Both the position numbers and the translations under genes were made by a program. From contig JAPPUL010000089.1 in NCBI GenBank assembly GCA_026874595.1, positions 1-64,000 of the forward strand: a DNA stretch of 64,000 nucleotides, in the 5' to 3' direction. The DNA comes from Sipunculus nudus. Taxonomy: Eukaryota; Annelida; Sipuncula; Golfingiida; Sipunculidae. Position 1 is the first letter of the stretch, and each line of letters opens with the position of its first letter. The notes below the pieces were generated by a model. The model had not been told where the DNA came from. It did not search any database and saw only the letters and a list, made by a program, of their open reading frames with translations. Shown here piece after piece: positions 61,754 to 64,000 of the stretch.

Positions 61754-64000
61754 TTGGAAGAAGACAAAGCAGAAAAATGGGTAAAGGAAGAATCGGAAAT
61801 AAAGAAACAAATGCGCGAGGAGCTTGCGTTATCATATCACGAGGAAGGGCGTCCGGGGAAGATAGAGGTGGTTCCGACGAAGTCCTGCAGTTCTCAAAGG
61901 GACTTATCGCTTGCCTACACACCGGGAGTGGCGCTTCCGTGTTTAAAGATAAAAGAAGACAAACAAAACGCGTATAAATATACGTCAAAAGGAAACTTGG
62001 TAGGAGTGATAACGAATGGGACAGCAGTACTTGGGCTTGGGGACATAGGAGCACTTGCGGGCAAACCGGTAATGGAAGGGAAGGGGGTACTATTTAAGAA
62101 GTTTGCGGATATAGATGTATTTGACATAGAGCTTGAGACAAAGGATAAGGATAAGTTTGTGGAGGCGGTAAAGCTAATGTCGCCGACGTTTGGAGGTATA
62201 AATCTAGAAGACATAAGCGCACCGGACTGTTTTTATATAGAGAAGAAGTTAAAGGAAGAGCTTGACATACCGGTATTTCACGATGATCAGCATGGGACAG
62301 CGATAATATCAGCGGCAGCGTTGTTGAATGCGGTAGAACTTGCGGGGAAGAAAATAGATGAAGTAGTAGTGGTGGTTAATGGGGCAGGGGCGGCGGGCAT
62401 ATCATGCGCACGTTTATATATATCTGTGGGAGTAAGGAAGGAGAATATATTCATGTGCGATAGGCAGGGGGTTATATATGTGGGGAGGGAAGGCGAGATG
62501 TGGGAGGAGAAGTTAGAATTTGCGATTGAGACGGATAAGAGGAGTTTAGGTGATGCGATGGATGGAGCAGATGTATTTGTGGGGCTATCGGTTGGGGGAG
62601 TGGTAACACAGGCTATGGTAAAGAGGATGTCGAAGAATCCGATAGTATTTGCGATGGCAAATCCGGATCCTGAGATAACCTATCCGGAAGCACTTGAGGC
62701 CCGAGATGATGTAATTATGGCAACGGGCCGAAGTGATTATCCGAATCAGGTAAATAATGTATTAGGCTTTCCGTTTATATTCCGGGGGGCACTAGATACG
62801 AGTGCGCGCTCAATAAACGAGGAGATGAAGATAGCAGCAGTAAAAGCGTTAGCAGAGCTTGCGCGGGAGCCGGTACCGGATGAGGTATTAAAAGCATATA
62901 ATATACATTATCTTGAATTTGGGCGGGAATATATAATACCAAAACCCTTTGACCCACGAGCCTTAACATATGTAGCGAGTGCAGTAGCGCGTGCAGCAGT
63001 AAGTAGCGGGGTTGCCAGGGCGCCGATAGAAGATTTTGAAGAATATAGATTAAAGCTTGAAAAGATACACGGGACGCGAGAATTCTTGGTAAGGAAGCTA
63101 ATAAACCGGGTAAGAGGAAAGAAACACTTAATAGTGTTTCCAGAAGGCAACTCAGATAAGATACTAAAGGCAGCACATGTACTATCAGATGAAAAGATAG
63201 CAACTCCTATATTGCTAGGAGACGAGGAAGAGATAATAGAGAAAGCAAGGAGTCAGAGGCTATCCCTTGAGGGAATAAAGATAGTGGATCCACTTAAATC
63301 AGAACGTAAAGATGCTTATGCAAAGAGGCTTTATACCTTGCGTCAGCGTAAGGGAGTATTTTTGGGGACAGCAGAAGATCTATTAAAGCAAAACATATAT
63401 TATGGGATGATGATGCTTGACATGGGAGATGCAGATGGTGTGGTATCAGGGGTAACGCGACCCTATCCGGATACAATGCGCCCTGCGCTTGAAGTGGTAA
63501 AGATACGTGATGATTTGCAGGTAGTATCTGGTTTTTATCTAGTAATGTTTAAGGATAGAACATTAATCTTTGCGGATACGACAGTAAATATAGATCCTAG
63601 TGCAGAGGAGCTTGCCCAAATAGCGTTTAACTGTGCGAAGGCGTCAAAGGCGTTTGGGATGGAACCTCGGATAGCGATGTTGTCGTTTTCAAATTTTGGA
63701 AGTGTAAGACACCGCTCGGCATCGAAGGTAGCAAAAGCGGTAAAGCTGGTTAGGCAAAGCAATCCGGATATAGTAGTAGATGGTGAGATGCACGCAGATG
63801 TAGCATTAAGTCCGGATTTGATAGAGGAGTTTTTCCCATTTTCGCATATAAGGGGACATGCGAATGTTTTAATATTCCCGGAGTTACACTCAGCAAATAT
63901 AGGATATAAGCTAATAAGCAAGCTAGCGAATGCAGAACTAATAGGTCCGATATTGATGGGGATGCAAAAGCCGGTGAATGTGCTTGAGAAGGGCTCGACA
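61754..64000 (+). CDS. maeB: NADP-dependent malic enzyme with phosphotransacetylase-like domain, partial
   Basis: Oxidatively decarboxylates malate to pyruvate. The frame is open to the window end, about 749 codons. The malic domain has [54 protein letters not shown] and VVNGAGAAG, followed by [10 protein letters not shown]-like and [16 protein letters not shown] elements of the phosphotransacetylase-like C-terminal half. Only the last few residues are missing. The start is uncertain: TTG at 61754 has an AGGT upstream, ATG at 61811 is nearer the usual N-terminus. Divergent from tRNA-Asn. Confidence 0.92.
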   Translation, partial: MEEDKAEKWVKEESEIKKQMREELALSYHEEGRPGKIEVVPTKSCSSQRDLSLAYTPGVALPCLKIKEDKQNAYKYTSKGNLVGVITNGTAVLGLGDIGALAGKPVMEGKGVLFKKFADIDVFDIELETKDKDKFVEAVKLMSPTFGGINLEDISAPDCFYIEKKLKEELDIPVFHDDQHGTAIISAAALLNAVELAGKKIDEVVVVVNGAGAAGISCARLYISVGVRKENIFMCDRQGVIYVGREGEMWEEKLEFAIETDKRSLGDAMDGADVFVGLSVGGVVTQAMVKRMSKNPIVFAMANPDPEITYPEALEARDDVIMATGRSDYPNQVNNVLGFPFIFRGALDTSARSINEEMKIAAVKALAELAREPVPDEVLKAYNIHYLEFGREYIIPKPFDPRALTYVASAVARAAVSSGVARAPIEDFEEYRLKLEKIHGTREFLVRKLINRVRGKKHLIVFPEGNSDKILKAAHVLSDEKIATPILLGDEEEIIEKARSQRLSLEGIKIVDPLKSERKDAYAKRLYTLRQRKGVFLGTAEDLLKQNIYYGMMMLDMGDADGVVSGVTRPYPDTMRPALEVVKIRDDLQVVSGFYLVMFKDRTLIFADTTVNIDPSAEELAQIAFNCAKASKAFGMEPRIAMLSFSNFGSVRHRSASKVAKAVKLVRQSNPDIVVDGEMHADVALSPDLIEEFFPFSHIRGHANVLIFPELHSANIGYKLISKLANAELIGPILMGMQKPVNVLEKGST

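Overview
The window is a 64 kb piece of an AT-rich chromosome from a Gram-negative bacterium with meso-diaminopimelate peptidoglycan. Evidence for a diderm cell is the lipoproteins, an outer-membrane barrel, dapF and a MurE with the DNPR motif. A dsrC-M-K-E-F-H-J-O-P cluster shows dissimilatory sulfur metabolism, and dsrEFH with intact active-site cysteines points to the sulfur-oxidising (reverse) type. Gene content fits a Desulfobacterota-like lineage; the order Acidulodesulfobacterales is one guess, but taxonomy cannot be settled from this window. Nothing here looks like a phage, plasmid or integrated element.

Layout. 1-11.8 kb (minus strand): a long operon running rsmH, ftsL, murE, murF, mraY, pyrK-like, alr, mrp, a STAS protein and metK, i.e. 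half of the division/cell-wall (dcw) cluster without ftsI. 11.9-17.3 kb: trpF, an exported protein, rpsT-HU, a class II aldolase and a decayed sodium-dependent (NSS/SNF) transporter. 17.4-25.1 kb: PBP1A divergent from a DivIC/FtsB-like gene, an outer-membrane barrel, a membrane phosphoesterase, an orphan NtrC-type regulator and a lipoprotein. 25.1-34 kb: a large low-complexity protein, PEP carboxylase, a class V aminotransferase, a TPR protein and dapF. 34.3-41.5 kb: the dsr cluster. 41.5-47.8 kb: a B12-binding radical SAM enzyme, citrate synthase, a PAS protein and a TPR lipoprotein. 47.9-55.1 kb (minus): the other half of dcw (murD, ftsW, ftsQ, ftsA, ftsZ), preceded by a GyrI-like protein and an acylphosphatase and lacking murG, murC, murB and ddl. 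55.1-61.3 kb: a structured non-coding stretch with a strong terminator, a DUF2141 protein, a CDGSH protein and modABC. 61.4-64 kb: tRNA-Asn and a malic enzyme running off the end.

How it works together. DsrE/F/H should pass sulfur to DsrC, and the DsrC trisulfide or disulfide is handled by membrane DsrMKJOP; dsrAB and dsrL are not in the window. PEP carboxylase, citrate synthase and malic enzyme give a C3/C4 node for carbon assimilation. ModABC supplies molybdate.

The most unusual property is repeats. Short tandem arrays (10-21 bp, often purine-rich on the coding strand) sit before or inside many genes, and three genes (murE, ppc, dsrC) carry tandem arrays of their own 3' ends directly downstream. 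The ppc tail array carries a hairpin in every unit. PEP carboxylase also has an N-terminal coding extension with no canonical start codon.
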